25,500 bases of DNA from an uncultured Eubacterium sp. (GCA_910584065.1 CAJTZN010000049.1:1-25500), one strand, 5' to 3'; shown: positions 6,715-14,758, counted from the first letter of the stretch. Made by a program: numbers and translations. Notes: generated from the letters alone by a model not told the origin.

Positions 6715-6743
6715 AGTATACCACAAACAGGGGGAGAATGCAA
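6715..6743 (-). promoter_or_regulatory. Sigma-A promoter for rpmJ
   Basis: Minus-strand -35 TTGCAT (6738-6743), a 17-base spacer and -10 TATACT (6715-6720). The -35 hexamer is the same as at the S10 promoter. The predicted start near 6708 gives a leader of about 100 nt for rpmJ. It compensates for the terminator after infA. Confidence 0.7.
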
Positions 6744-6787
6744 GAACTTTTTTCCAGTTTTGGTGAGAAATTGTGGATCAGATTTTT

Positions 6788-7984
6788 TCATATCACCGTA
6801 ATCTTCTTCCTCTTCGCCGCCTTCATCTTCCTCACAAACTTCCCGCTTTTCACCACCGCGCACCCCCACTTCTTCTTCGTAAACGTCCGGCGGATCCAAC
6901 TAGATCTCACTTTCGCTTTTGTCGTCTTTAGCGTCTGAAAATCCTCCAATTTCGTAAGCATGGATATATCGATCTTTTTGTCCTTCGTAAAATAATAAAA
7001 CGTCTGGATCTGATTCTTTTTCGGAAATATCACCTTACAATTCTGCCCCTTTTCCGGCAGATAATAATAATAACACGAATACGACTGGTAATACCCATTG
7101 TCCTCATAATCGTCACTTTCGCGATATACCACGCTGCCATACCTCTGCCCGTTCTTCCCTTCACCGGAATAAAGCTTCAAAGTTTTCAATTTCTGATTGC
7201 CCCGCAGATCCAGCCTCCCCGGCAGAATATGTCCGAGTTCCAGTTCTTTCAATTTCTTATTCTTCGAGAGACGCAACGACGACAAACGGCGGTTACTGCC
7301 GTCCGGCAGGATCACCCGGAGCACCTGAAGGTCCGGCATTTCCTCCATATTGAGTTGATCCGTGAAAATATTCTGCAGATGGATATAGGTCATTTGCGAG
7401 ACAGGAAAAGACTGGCGGATATTGTCATAGTTTTTCTGGCCAAATTTTGAAAACGCAGGATCCGTACATCCCACCCATATCTTTTTCAGTTTAGCGTTAC
7501 TTTGAAACGACCCGGAGAGCATTTCATATTTGATCGCTCTGACTTCCTCTAAATTAAAGAAATATTCAATCCCTGTTACATCGAGAATCTTTTCCGGAAC
7601 AGTGTCATTCCAGATATCTTCCCGATAATCATAGCGTAATTCCAATGTAAATTTGTCTTTCGATAAAACCTCATTTCCCTCTGCCCCCTGATACTTCATA
7701 TCCAAATACCAGCCTTTTGTCAGTCCGCTACCGTTGCAAAATTCCACATAATATATTTTCTCCCGTTCTTGCGCTGTTAAAATACCATCCTTGTTTGTAT
7801 CGACATATCTTGCCAGCTGCATCCGAAACCGTTCATCTGGAAAATGTGCGGCGTCCAATAGCACATCCTGCATATACTCCGGTTTGACTTCCGCCTGAAC
7901 ACATCCGCCTTTTCCTGGGATAAGCAGAACTATGGTGAAACAGTAGAAAATGATCCCCAATATTTTCAATGTAAGCTTTCTCAT
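6788..7984 (-). CDS. Secreted EF-hand / leucine-rich-repeat-like protein
   Basis: 398 residues from ATG 7982-7984. GGGAGG ends 6 bases upstream, whereas the earlier ATG at 7988-7990 touches the Shine-Dalgarno. An N-terminal signal peptide (LTLKILGIIFYCFTIVLLI, probable cleavage near VQA-E) indicates export. Residues 62-73, DTNKDGILTAQE, are a canonical EF-hand calcium loop, as in the opening region of many clostridial LRR surface proteins. LRR-like stretches follow (LSSLRLSKNKKLKELELG, LDLRGNQKLKTLKL). The last ~50 residues are lysine/arginine-rich and come from a homopurine tract where other frames are also open, so the true C-terminus is uncertain. There is no sortase motif or anchor. It has its own promoter (8037-8065). 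Its role is unknown; surface binding or adhesion is a guess. Confidence 0.75.
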   Translation of the reverse strand: MRKLTLKILGIIFYCFTIVLLIPGKGGCVQAEVKPEYMQDVLLDAAHFPDERFRMQLARYVDTNKDGILTAQEREKIYYVEFCNGSGLTKGWYLDMKYQGAEGNEVLSKDKFTLELRYDYREDIWNDTVPEKILDVTGIEYFFNLEEVRAIKYEMLSGSFQSNAKLKKIWVGCTDPAFSKFGQKNYDNIRQSFPVSQMTYIHLQNIFTDQLNMEEMPDLQVLRVILPDGSNRRLSSLRLSKNKKLKELELGHILPGRLDLRGNQKLKTLKLYSGEGKNGQRYGSVVYRESDDYEDNGYYQSYSCYYYYLPEKGQNCKVIFPKKNQIQTFYYFTKDKKIDISMLTKLEDFQTLKTTKAKVRSSWIRRTFTKKKWGCAVVKSGKFVRKMKAAKRKKITVI

Positions 7985-8036
7985 ACCCATCCTCCCTTTC
8001 CAGCCTGTAGCATAAGTGGACTTTGATTATGTTTTC

Positions 8037-8065
8037 ATTATATCTCACACTATCGGAGTAGTCAA
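8037..8065 (-). promoter_or_regulatory. Sigma-A promoter of the EF-hand/LRR gene
   Basis: TTGACT (8060-8065), a 17-base spacer and a perfect TATAAT (8037-8042) on the minus strand, about 50 bases before the start codon. It makes this gene a transcription unit independent of the PIN gene and the ribosomal operon. Confidence 0.8.
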
Positions 8066-8128
8066 TAGGTAACGCTCTTTTTCCTGTACTAATCCATCCA
8101 AAGCTTGACCTTCCGTTCATATAAAATA

Positions 8129-8779
8129 TCATACTTTTATTTGGCAATATTGCCTCCACTCTTTCTTTATCCCCTCGATGGCATCATTTTTCGCTTTCGT
8201 ATTTGATTTCAAATCCTTCGCATTGCTCTTTTTGATGCCTTTTTCCGCACAATCAACCCCTTTTTCCAGCCATTTTCTAACCTGCTCTGCCATTGTTTTG
8301 GGAACCTTACAGTTCTTAGTAAGAAATCCCCTCTGCTTTTTCCGTAATTCCTTTAACTGGACATTCGATAATTTCTTATTTTCGCTAATCTCCACTTCAC
8401 TTACTTCTGCTTTTTTCTGCACCGCTCTCCGCTTTACCTGAATACCAGCTTCCCTATACAACTCAATTGCCGTATCAAATCCCGTGTCATTGCTTACAAT
8501 GGTAAAGGATTCCTCCTCATTTTCTTTCGCCAGCACCGCAACCATCGCTACGATCTGAAAATCCAGGGCATTCACTTTTCCACACTGACACTTTCTCAGG
8601 ACGATATGCTCCGAAAAGTGATCGAACAGAAGAGCAACTTCATCATAATTGAGTTTTGGCGAATGGTTCGTATACATTATCATAATCTCGTCTTTTGCAT
8701 TTGTAATCCCTTCCTCTTCCGTTATCAGCGCCTCCAACCACGTATTTCCCACATTCTCCGTATCGATTAAGTATATCAT
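8129..8779 (-). CDS. PIN-like domain protein (putative nuclease)
   Basis: 216 residues from ATG 8777-8779 (preceded by AGGGGGA). The N-terminal ~125 residues show a PIN/NYN-like pattern: MIYLIDTENVG (Asp6, Glu8), then KVNALDFQIVAM, then FTIVSNDTGFDTAI. These place acidic residues at the ends of strands, as in metal-dependent ribonucleases. The C-terminal ~90 residues are lysine-rich and helical, perhaps for nucleic-acid binding. Family members often act on RNA, but no target can be read from the sequence. It is inserted between infA and rpmJ, just after the infA terminator, with no clear promoter of its own. No antitoxin-like partner is adjacent, so a toxin-antitoxin role is not supported. 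Confidence 0.75.
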   Translation of the reverse strand: MIYLIDTENVGNTWLEALITEEEGITNAKDEIMIMYTNHSPKLNYDEVALLFDHFSEHIVLRKCQCGKVNALDFQIVAMVAVLAKENEEESFTIVSNDTGFDTAIELYREAGIQVKRRAVQKKAEVSEVEISENKKLSNVQLKELRKKQRGFLTKNCKVPKTMAEQVRKWLEKGVDCAEKGIKKSNAKDLKSNTKAKNDAIEGIKKEWRQYCQIKV

Positions 8780-8839
8780 ATATTTTTCCCCCTGTTCTAT
8801 ATCCCGGCAGCACACTACATTTTACCATCCCCGCCCACC

Positions 8840-8881
8840 TAAAAACACAGGCGCCCCAGCTCCCCGCTGCACGCCTGTGTT
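8840..8881 (-). terminator. Strong terminator after infA
   Basis: On the minus strand AACACAGGCG and CGCCTGTGTT (8844-8853 with 8872-8881) form a perfect 10-bp stem with an 18-base loop, followed by TTTTT. It lies 23 bases after the infA stop codon and should end the S10-spc transcript there. Confidence 0.85.
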
Positions 8882-8903
8882 CCAACCTCGTACCATTTTG
8901 TTC

Positions 8904-9122
8904 TTATTTATCTCTCCAAACGATACGCCCTTTTGTAAGGTCATACGGAGACAGTTCGAGCGTTACCTTGTCGCCCGGCAGGATACGAATGAAATTCATT
9001 CTCAACTTGCCGCTGATGTGGGCCAAAACTTTATGCCCGTTTTCCAGTTCAACCTGGAACATGGCGTTTGGCAGCTTCTCAACAACTGTTCCCTCAATTT
9101 CAATAACATCTGCTTTTGACAT
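8904..9122 (-). CDS. infA: Translation initiation factor IF-1
   Basis: 72 residues, the canonical length, with an S1-like OB fold. SKADVIEIEGTVVEKLPNAM, VLAHISGKLRMNFIRILPGD and the end YDLTKGRIVWRDK match IF-1 closely. IF-1 occupies the 30S A site during initiation together with IF-2 and IF-3. The start ATG 9120-9122 is preferred over an in-frame TTG six bases upstream. It lies 18 bases after map and is followed by a strong terminator instead of rpmJ, which is unusual. Confidence 0.98.
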   Translation of the reverse strand: MSKADVIEIEGTVVEKLPNAMFQVELENGHKVLAHISGKLRMNFIRILPGDKVTLELSPYDLTKGRIVWRDK

Positions 9123-9140
9123 ATACAACTCTCCTCTTAC

Positions 9141-9893
9141 TTAATAAAGCGATAAAATCTCCGGTTCCCCCTCGGTAATCAGAATCGTGTTTTCATAATG
9201 TGCCGAATTTGAACCATCTCGTGTAACTACGGTCCAGTCATCCTCTAAAATCCAAATCTTCCAGTCACCGGCATTTACCATCGGTTCAACGGCAAGCGTC
9301 ATGCCCGGCCGCAGCTTCGGGCCTCTTCCCACCGGTTTATAGTTCGGGATCTGCGGCTCCTCATGTAACTGGGCGCCGACGCCGTGACCGACGAGATCGC
9401 GGACAACAGAGAACCCGTTCTTTTCCACAAATTTCTGAATGGAAGCGGATATGTCGTGCAGATGGTTCCCCGCATAGGCATTCTTGATGCCCTCATAAAA
9501 ACTCAGCCTCGTAATTTCGATCAACCGCTTCGATTCCTCACTGATCGTTCCCACGCCATACGTTCTGGCGGCATCGGAATGATACCCTTCATATATCACA
9601 CCGGCATCCAGGCTGACAATATCGCCTTCCTGCAGCTTCCGGGAATCGGTCGGTATGCCGTGGACAACCTCGTCATTCACCGACACACAGATCGAAGCCG
9701 GATAACCTTCATAATTCAGAAACGAAGGGATACATCCCGCCTTGCGGATCAGTTCCTCCCCTTTCCGGTCAATGTCAAGTGTCGAAATGCCGGGTGCGAT
9801 GATCTCTTCCAGCTTATCATGCACGTCAGCCAGTATCTTTCCCGCTTCGCGCATCCGCGAAATTTCACGTTCTGATTTAATTGTTATAGCCAT
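9141..9893 (-). CDS. map: Methionine aminopeptidase, type I
   Basis: 250 residues. It removes the initiator methionine from nascent proteins. All metal ligands are present: Asp96, Asp107, His170, Glu203 and Glu234, as is the substrate-contacting His78 (VVHGIPT). There is no N-terminal zinc-finger extension, so this is the short type Ia form. Its AGGAGG site overlaps the adk stop codon, suggesting translational coupling. The adk-map-infA order is the standard end of the spc operon. Confidence 0.98.
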   Translation of the reverse strand: MAITIKSEREISRMREAGKILADVHDKLEEIIAPGISTLDIDRKGEELIRKAGCIPSFLNYEGYPASICVSVNDEVVHGIPTDSRKLQEGDIVSLDAGVIYEGYHSDAARTYGVGTISEESKRLIEITRLSFYEGIKNAYAGNHLHDISASIQKFVEKNGFSVVRDLVGHGVGAQLHEEPQIPNYKPVGRGPKLRPGMTLAVEPMVNAGDWKIWILEDDWTVVTRDGSNSAHYENTILITEGEPEILSLY

Positions 9894-9903
9894 TGTCAGC
9901 CTC

Positions 9904-10548
9904 CTACTTTTCCAGAAGCTTTACGATCTCGTCAAACACGACTTCCAAATCCAATGTTCCGTCAACTTCCTGTAAAATGCCCTCTTTTGTGTAGTAATCG
10001 ATCAATGGCTGTGTCTGTGAGTGATACACTTCCAAACGCTGTTTTACCGTCTCCGGCTTATCGTCGTCCCTCAGGATCAGTTCGCCGCCGCACGCATCAC
10101 ACACACCTTCAGCCTTTGTCGGGTTATATTTAATATGATATGTTCCGCCGCACGATACGCATGCACGTCTCCCCGACATTCTGTTTATGATATTTTCATC
10201 CGGTACTTCCACATTGATGGCATAATCCATTTTTTCCCCGATTTTCGCCAACGCTTCCGTCAGTGCCTCGGCCTGTGGGATCGTACGCGGAAAACCGTCC
10301 AAAACATATCCGTTTTTCGCATCATCCTGCGCCAGACGGTCTACGACAAGATCGACCACGAGTTCATCCGGCACCAAAAGTCCCTGATCCATATAGGTCT
10401 TTGCCTTTTGCCCAAGCTCGGTGTTCTCTTTAATGTTAGCACGGAAAATATCCCCGGTGGAAATATGGGGAATTCCGTATTTTTCAGAAATCTTCTTTGC
10501 CTGTGTACCCTTTCCGGCACCAGGAGCGCCTAACATGACAATTTTCAT
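9904..10548 (-). CDS. adk: Adenylate kinase, zinc-LID form
   Basis: 214 residues; catalyses ATP + AMP to 2 ADP. The P-loop GAPGAGKGT is at residues 7-15. The AMP-binding part is seen in HISTGDIFR and LDGFPRT. The long LID carries four cysteines (Cys130, Cys133, Cys150, Cys153) for structural zinc, typical of Gram-positive enzymes. The start ATG 10546-10548 is chosen over an upstream in-frame codon because GGAGA precedes it and the family begins MKIVMLGAPG. A hairpin with a T-tract separates it from secY. Confidence 0.98.
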   Translation of the reverse strand: MKIVMLGAPGAGKGTQAKKISEKYGIPHISTGDIFRANIKENTELGQKAKTYMDQGLLVPDELVVDLVVDRLAQDDAKNGYVLDGFPRTIPQAEALTEALAKIGEKMDYAINVEVPDENIINRMSGRRACVSCGGTYHIKYNPTKAEGVCDACGGELILRDDDKPETVKQRLEVYHSQTQPLIDYYTKEGILQEVDGTLDLEVVFDEIVKLLEK

Positions 10549-10572
10549 AAGATAATCTCCTTTCACACACGC

Positions 10573-10613
10573 AAAAACGGCCCGGTGCAGAAGTTCCACC
10601 TGCACCGCCGGCC
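10573..10613 (-). terminator. Terminator-like hairpin between secY and adk
   Basis: Minus-strand GGTGCAG and CTGCACC pair, extended by GGCC/GGCC arms, giving a GC-rich stem (about 10579-10613) followed by TTTTT (10573-10577). Because adk, map and infA follow directly without an obvious promoter, it may work as a partial terminator that lowers their expression relative to the ribosomal genes (inference). Confidence 0.65.
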
Positions 10614-10621
10614 ATTTTTAC

Positions 10622-11956
10622 CTATTCTCCCAAAAATCCTTTGTAATTGCGGACTAACAGCTGGGACTCCAACTGCTTCAACGTCTCGATCACGACGCCG
10701 ACAATAATGATAAGCGACGTACCCGTAAAGGACACACTCGCGCCAAATACTCCCGCAAAAATGATCGGAAGTACACATACGACAACCATTGCCACGGCGC
10801 CGATGAAAATAATACTGTTCAGCACATTGGTCAGATAATCCGTCGTCGGTTTTCCCGGACGGATACCCGGAATAAATCCACCCTGCTTTTTCATATTGTT
10901 AGCAATCTCAAGCGGATTGAACGTAACAGAAGTATAGAAATACGCAAAGAAGATTACAAGTCCAATGTACACAAGCAATCCCAATGAATATTTGAATTCG
11001 CCCCAGGACGAAACATTGCACCAACTGCTCTGGTTACACACCTTGATCAGCTTCTGCATCAGGGACGCACCGTCACCAGACGCCGGCTGTACTCCGGCAA
11101 ATCCGGCGATCACAACTGGAAGCTGTAACATGGAGCTGGCAAAGATCACCGGAATGACTCCGGCCGTATTGACCTTAAGCGGAATATGGCTTGACTGCCC
11201 GCCAAACATTTTCCTTCCCTGCATTTTCTTTGCATACTGAACCGGGATCTTTCTCTCCGCATCCTGAAGCCATACGATGAATACAAACATCGCGATGATG
11301 ATAGCAAGAATGATCGCTGCTGCGAGCACCGCGTTTGTTATATTTCCCGCACCGCCTACAAACTGGTTGTAAAGGGCGATCAGGTCACTCGGAATACGCG
11401 CAACAATGTTGATCAAAAGGATTACGGAAATACCGTTACCGATTCCTTTTTCCGTGATCTGCTCACCGAGCCACATCAGGAATGCCGAGCCCGCAGTAAG
11501 CGCTACAACCGCCACGATGAGCGGCGTATAACCTGCTTCGGTAAAGAAATTCTGGTTGCGGAATCCAATGATGATCGCTACGCCTTCAATGATCGCCAAT
11601 ACGATCGACAAATATCTCGTGTACTCATTGAGTTTTTTTCTGCCATCCTCGCCGTCTTTCTGCATTTCCTCAAGCTTCGGAATCGCAATCGTAAGAAGCT
11701 GGATGATAATGGATGAAGTAATGTATGGCGTAATGTTCAACGCGAAAATAGACATTCTCGTAAAAGAACCACCGGTCATTACATCCAAAAAGCCAAGTGC
11801 CTGGTTATTATTCAGAAATTCCTGGATAACATTCGTATTGACACCCGGGATCGGAATATTACATCCGATACGGACAACAATGAGTCCCATAAATACAAAC
11901 AACAATTTGTTACGGATCTCTTTTGTCTTAAACGCATTTCTTATCGTTTCAAGCAT
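10622..11956 (-). CDS. secY: Preprotein translocase subunit SecY
   Basis: 444 residues with ten hydrophobic segments. SecY is the channel of the SecYEG translocon in the cytoplasmic membrane. Conserved elements include IPIPGVN near residue 35, the plug/TM2 region (NITPYITSSIIIQLL), QYAKKMQGRKMFGGQSSHIP in the large cytoplasmic loop, and GFIPGIRPGKPT before the last segments. The ATG overlaps the rplO stop codon (TAATG), so translation is probably coupled. Its position after rplO is universal in the spc operon. Confidence 0.98.
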   Translation of the reverse strand: MLETIRNAFKTKEIRNKLLFVFMGLIVVRIGCNIPIPGVNTNVIQEFLNNNQALGFLDVMTGGSFTRMSIFALNITPYITSSIIIQLLTIAIPKLEEMQKDGEDGRKKLNEYTRYLSIVLAIIEGVAIIIGFRNQNFFTEAGYTPLIVAVVALTAGSAFLMWLGEQITEKGIGNGISVILLINIVARIPSDLIALYNQFVGGAGNITNAVLAAAIILAIIIAMFVFIVWLQDAERKIPVQYAKKMQGRKMFGGQSSHIPLKVNTAGVIPVIFASSMLQLPVVIAGFAGVQPASGDGASLMQKLIKVCNQSSWCNVSSWGEFKYSLGLLVYIGLVIFFAYFYTSVTFNPLEIANNMKKQGGFIPGIRPGKPTTDYLTNVLNSIIFIGAVAMVVVCVLPIIFAGVFGASVSFTGTSLIIIVGVVIETLKQLESQLLVRNYKGFLGE

Positions 11957-12396
11957 TAGATCACCTCAGCTTTTCCACCAACTGCCTGAATCTTTTCTGC
12001 TGCACTCTTACTAAAGGCATTTACTTTCACATCAAGCTTTTTGGTTAATTCTCCGTTTCCAAGAATTTTAACTCCATCCTTTGGATTTTTTATAATTCCC
12101 TTGTCCATCAGGGTCTCTACTGTCACTTCCGCGCCATCCTCAAATACGTTGAGGCGGTCAAGACCGATCGCAACAATTTCCTTACTATTTATATTTGTAA
12201 AACCTCTCTTCGGCAGTCTTCTGTACAATGGCAGCTGACCACCTTCGAAACCAGGACGCGGTGCACCGGAACGAGCCTTCTGTCCCTTGTGACCTTTGCC
12301 TGCCGTTTTACCATTTCCTGAACCATGTCCACGGCCGCGTCTGAACGCATTGCTGTGTTTGGAACCGGCTGCAGGCTTTAACTCTGATAAATTCAT
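11956..12396 (-). CDS. rplO: 50S ribosomal protein L15
   Basis: 146 residues. A glycine- and arginine-rich N-terminal extension (RRGRGHGSGNGKTAGKGHKG) reaches into 23S rRNA. A globular C-terminal part ends SAAEKIQAVGGKAEVI. L15 is a late assembly protein of the 50S subunit. The start ATG 12394-12396 has GGAGG upstream. The stop codon overlaps the secY start in TAATG, and rpmD lies 16 bases upstream. Confidence 0.98.
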   Translation of the reverse strand: MNLSELKPAAGSKHSNAFRRGRGHGSGNGKTAGKGHKGQKARSGAPRPGFEGGQLPLYRRLPKRGFTNINSKEIVAIGLDRLNVFEDGAEVTVETLMDKGIIKNPKDGVKILGNGELTKKLDVKVNAFSKSAAEKIQAVGGKAEVI

Positions 12397-12412
12397 GGTT
12401 TGGCACCTCCTA

Positions 12413-12595
12413 TTAGATTTCTTCTACCTTTACTAAGTGTCTCACTTGCTGGATCATTCCCCGTACAGCGCCGTTGTCAGGCATCTCAACTGTTTTGTTC
12501 AGCTTCCTCAGTCCCAGAGCCTCGACCGTTTTGCGATGCTTTGGAATGGCACCAATCGTAGACTTTACTAATGTAATTCTTAATTTATTCGCCAT
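12413..12595 (-). CDS. rpmD: 50S ribosomal protein L30
   Basis: 60 residues: NKLRITLVKSTIGAIPKHRK followed by VEALGLRKLNKTVEMPDN, the complete short bacterial L30 fold. It binds 23S rRNA on the 50S subunit. ATG 12593-12595 follows an AGGAGG site just after the rpsE stop codon. Order rpsE-rpmD-rplO is standard. Confidence 0.97.
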   Translation of the reverse strand: MANKLRITLVKSTIGAIPKHRKTVEALGLRKLNKTVEMPDNGAVRGMIQQVRHLVKVEEI

Positions 12596-12608
12596 GATCC
12601 GATACCTC

Positions 12609-13118
12609 CTATCCTAAAATCTCTTCCACGGAGAGTCCGCGAAGCCTTGCAACTTCTTCCGGCGTCTTAAGTTCATTCAGACCGGCAATCGTAGCAAGTA
12701 CAACGTTCTGCTTATTACGTGATCCAAGAGACTTTGTACGGATATTTTTGTATCCTGCAAGCTCCAGTACGGAACGGGCCGGGCCGCCGGCGATGATTCC
12801 AGTACCTTCCGGAGACTTCTTCATCAGCACCTGAGCGCTGCCGAATTTTCCGATATAATCATGCGGGATGCTTCCATTCTCATCGATCGGTACTTCAATG
12901 AGTTTTTTCATCGCATCTTCTTTCCCCTTACGGATCGCTTCCGGGATTTCCGTTGCTTTTCCTAAACCTGCACCAACATGTCCGTTGCCGTCACCGACTA
13001 CCACTAAAGCGGTAAAACGGAAATTACGGCCGCCTTTTACAACCTTGGTTACACGTTTAATTGATACTACTTTATCTTCCAATTCAAACTGACTAGCATC
13101 AATAATTTCACGTTTCAT
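12609..13118 (-). CDS. rpsE: 30S ribosomal protein S5
   Basis: 169 residues. The N-terminal double-stranded RNA-binding-like domain is seen in EDKVVSIKRVTKVVKGGRNF and ALVVVGDGNGHVGAGLGKA. The C-terminal domain contains GIIAGGPARSVLELAGYKNI and TKSLGSRNKQN. S5 shapes the mRNA entry site and affects decoding accuracy. It begins at ATG 13116-13118 after a GGAGG site, 16 bases downstream of rplR. Confidence 0.98.
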   Translation of the reverse strand: MKREIIDASQFELEDKVVSIKRVTKVVKGGRNFRFTALVVVGDGNGHVGAGLGKATEIPEAIRKGKEDAMKKLIEVPIDENGSIPHDYIGKFGSAQVLMKKSPEGTGIIAGGPARSVLELAGYKNIRTKSLGSRNKQNVVLATIAGLNELKTPEEVARLRGLSVEEILG

Positions 13119-13134
13119 GAGTTTTCCTCCTTGC

Positions 13135-13503
13135 TTAGAATTGAAGACCAGCTTCTCTTGCTGCCTCTGCTAATGCTTTTACTTTACCCTGATAGATATA
13201 ACCGCCGCGGTCGAATACGACTTCATTGATGCCATTATCCAATGCTTTTTTCGCAATGACTGTGCCAAGTTTTGTGGCAGCATCTATATTATTCGTCTTT
13301 TCCAATCCTTCCTTTACATCACCCTGGAGAGTAGATGCAGAAACGATCGTATTTCCAGCAACATCATCGATCACCTGTGCGTACATATGGTTGTTGCTGC
13401 GGAACACTGCCAAACGTGGTCTCTCAGGAGTTCCTGACAAACGGCTACGTAATCTTCTGTGTTTGTTTTTGCGAACATCGCTTCTATTTGCTTTACTAAC
13501 CAT
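13135..13503 (-). CDS. rplR: 50S ribosomal protein L18
   Basis: 122 residues. A basic N-terminus (NRSDVRKNKHRRLRSRLSG) is followed by RPRLAVFRSNNHMYAQVIDD and the C-terminal FDRGGYIYQGKVKALAEAAR. L18 binds 5S rRNA together with L5 and helps to place it in the central protuberance. ATG 13501-13503 lies 17 bases after rplF with a GGAG-type site. Confidence 0.98.
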   Translation of the reverse strand: MVSKANRSDVRKNKHRRLRSRLSGTPERPRLAVFRSNNHMYAQVIDDVAGNTIVSASTLQGDVKEGLEKTNNIDAATKLGTVIAKKALDNGINEVVFDRGGYIYQGKVKALAEAAREAGLQF

Positions 13504-13520
13504 TCTTATTTACTCCTTTC

Positions 13521-14063
13521 TTATTTCTTACCAGTCTTACCAACTTTACGCCGGATCACTTCGTCAGAGTACTTGATTCCTTTGCCCTTATACGGCTCCG
13601 GTTTTCTCTTCTCCCTGATCTCAGCAGCGTATTGGCCAACCTTCTCTTTATCTATTCCCTTAACGATAATCTTGTTCTGACCATCTACCGTAACTTCCAA
13701 TCCTTCCGGATCTTCCATCTCTACCGGATGTGAATAACCAAGAGATAATACCAGTTTCTTTCCCTGCTTCGCAGCCCTGTATCCAACGCCATTTACCTCA
13801 AGTTCTTTTGTATATCCCTCGGTCACGCCAACGATCATGTTATAAATGAGCGTTCTGGTCAGTCCATGAAGTGATTTCATTTTTTTCAGGTCATTCGGGC
13901 GGGTAACTTTGATCTCCTCGCCGTCTTTCTCAATCGTCATTTCCGAAGGCAGCACCCTCTCAAGAGTCCCCTTCGGGCCTTTTACTGTCACCTTATTATT
14001 TTCTGCAATATCCACAGTCACACCTGCGGGTACCGCGATAGGCATTCTTCCAATTCGTGACAT
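13521..14063 (-). CDS. rplF: 50S ribosomal protein L6
   Basis: 180 residues with two similar domains. SRIGRMPIAVPAGV starts domain 1, and the family signature EPYKGKGIKYSDEVIRRKVG closes domain 2. L6 sits by the sarcin-ricin loop near the factor-binding site. ATG 14061-14063 follows GGAGG; the gene lies between rpsH and rplR as usual. Confidence 0.98.
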   Translation of the reverse strand: MSRIGRMPIAVPAGVTVDIAENNKVTVKGPKGTLERVLPSEMTIEKDGEEIKVTRPNDLKKMKSLHGLTRTLIYNMIVGVTEGYTKELEVNGVGYRAAKQGKKLVLSLGYSHPVEMEDPEGLEVTVDGQNKIIVKGIDKEKVGQYAAEIREKRKPEPYKGKGIKYSDEVIRRKVGKTGKK

Positions 14064-14142
14064 TTTGCCGTACCTCCTATATTATTTCCTTGCTAAGAAT
14101 TTACAAAGTAAATTTTATATGGCCTGATGCAATCAGGACATT

Positions 14143-14544
14143 CTACCACACAAACGCCAGTACTTCGCCGCCGACATTCATTTTACGCGCTTCTTTGTCC
14201 GTGAGCACACCCTTGTTCGTGGAAACAATGGCGATGCCAAGTCCGCCGAGAACTTTCGGAAGTTCATTTGCGTTGGCATATACACGGAGTCCCGGTTTGG
14301 AGATCCTCTTCAAACCAGAGATAATCTTTTCATTTTTGTCCTTGCCATATTTCAATGTGATGTGGATTGCCTTGAATCCATCAACATCAATCAACTCAAA
14401 GTTTTTGATGTATCCTTCCTTCAAAAGAATTTCTGCGATCGCAGTTTTCATTTTTGAAGCAGGAACATCAACGGTATCATGTTTCGCAGTATTCGCATTA
14501 CGGATTCTTGTAAGCATATCTGCAATAGGATCACTCATTGTCAT
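14143..14544 (-). CDS. rpsH: 30S ribosomal protein S8
   Basis: 133 residues from ATG 14542-14544, which has GGAGG 8 bases upstream; an earlier in-frame ATG would overlap the S14 gene and is not family-like. MSDPIADMLTRIRNAN at the N-terminus and ISKPGLRVYANANELPKVLG, GLGIAIVSTNKGVLTDKEAR near the end are diagnostic. S8 binds helix 21 of 16S rRNA. In E. coli it represses the spc operon at rplE (family knowledge); no such site could be confirmed here. Confidence 0.98.
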   Translation of the reverse strand: MTMSDPIADMLTRIRNANTAKHDTVDVPASKMKTAIAEILLKEGYIKNFELIDVDGFKAIHITLKYGKDKNEKIISGLKRISKPGLRVYANANELPKVLGGLGIAIVSTNKGVLTDKEARKMNVGGEVLAFVW

Positions 14545-14557
14545 TTGATTTTCCTCC

Positions 14558-14743
14558 TTACCAACTGGCTTTCTTAACACCCGGGATCTGACCTTTATAT
14601 GCTAACTCACGGAAGCAGATTCTGCAAATTCCGTATTTTCTCAAGTAAGCATGGGGACGACCACAGATTTTACAACGGCTGTACTCTCTCGTGGAGAACT
14701 TTGCCGGACGCTGCTGCTTAATCTTCAAAGACTTTTTAGCCAT
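14558..14743 (-). CDS. rpsZ: 30S ribosomal protein S14, zinc-binding type Z
   Basis: 61 residues, the short zinc form. Cys24-x2-Cys27 (CKICGRPH) and Cys40-x2-Cys43 (CRICFRELAY) bind zinc. The tail reads KGQIPGVKKASW. It sits in the 30S head. This C-plus form is the housekeeping S14 of low-GC Gram-positives and is sometimes named rpsN. ATG 14741-14743 with GGAGG, 15 bases after rplE. Confidence 0.97.
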   Translation of the reverse strand: MAKKSLKIKQQRPAKFSTREYSRCKICGRPHAYLRKYGICRICFRELAYKGQIPGVKKASW

Positions 14744-14758
14744 GAAAAACCCTCCTAA

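Noticed and set aside
6657..6899. An 80-codon acidic frame overlapping the end of the EF-hand/LRR gene
   Set aside because: It runs through the rpmJ promoter and hairpin, has no ribosome binding site, and its composition follows from the purine tract.
8129..8881. PIN-like gene as a toxin-antitoxin module
   Set aside because: No small antitoxin-like gene lies beside it; the next gene is a secreted protein with its own promoter.
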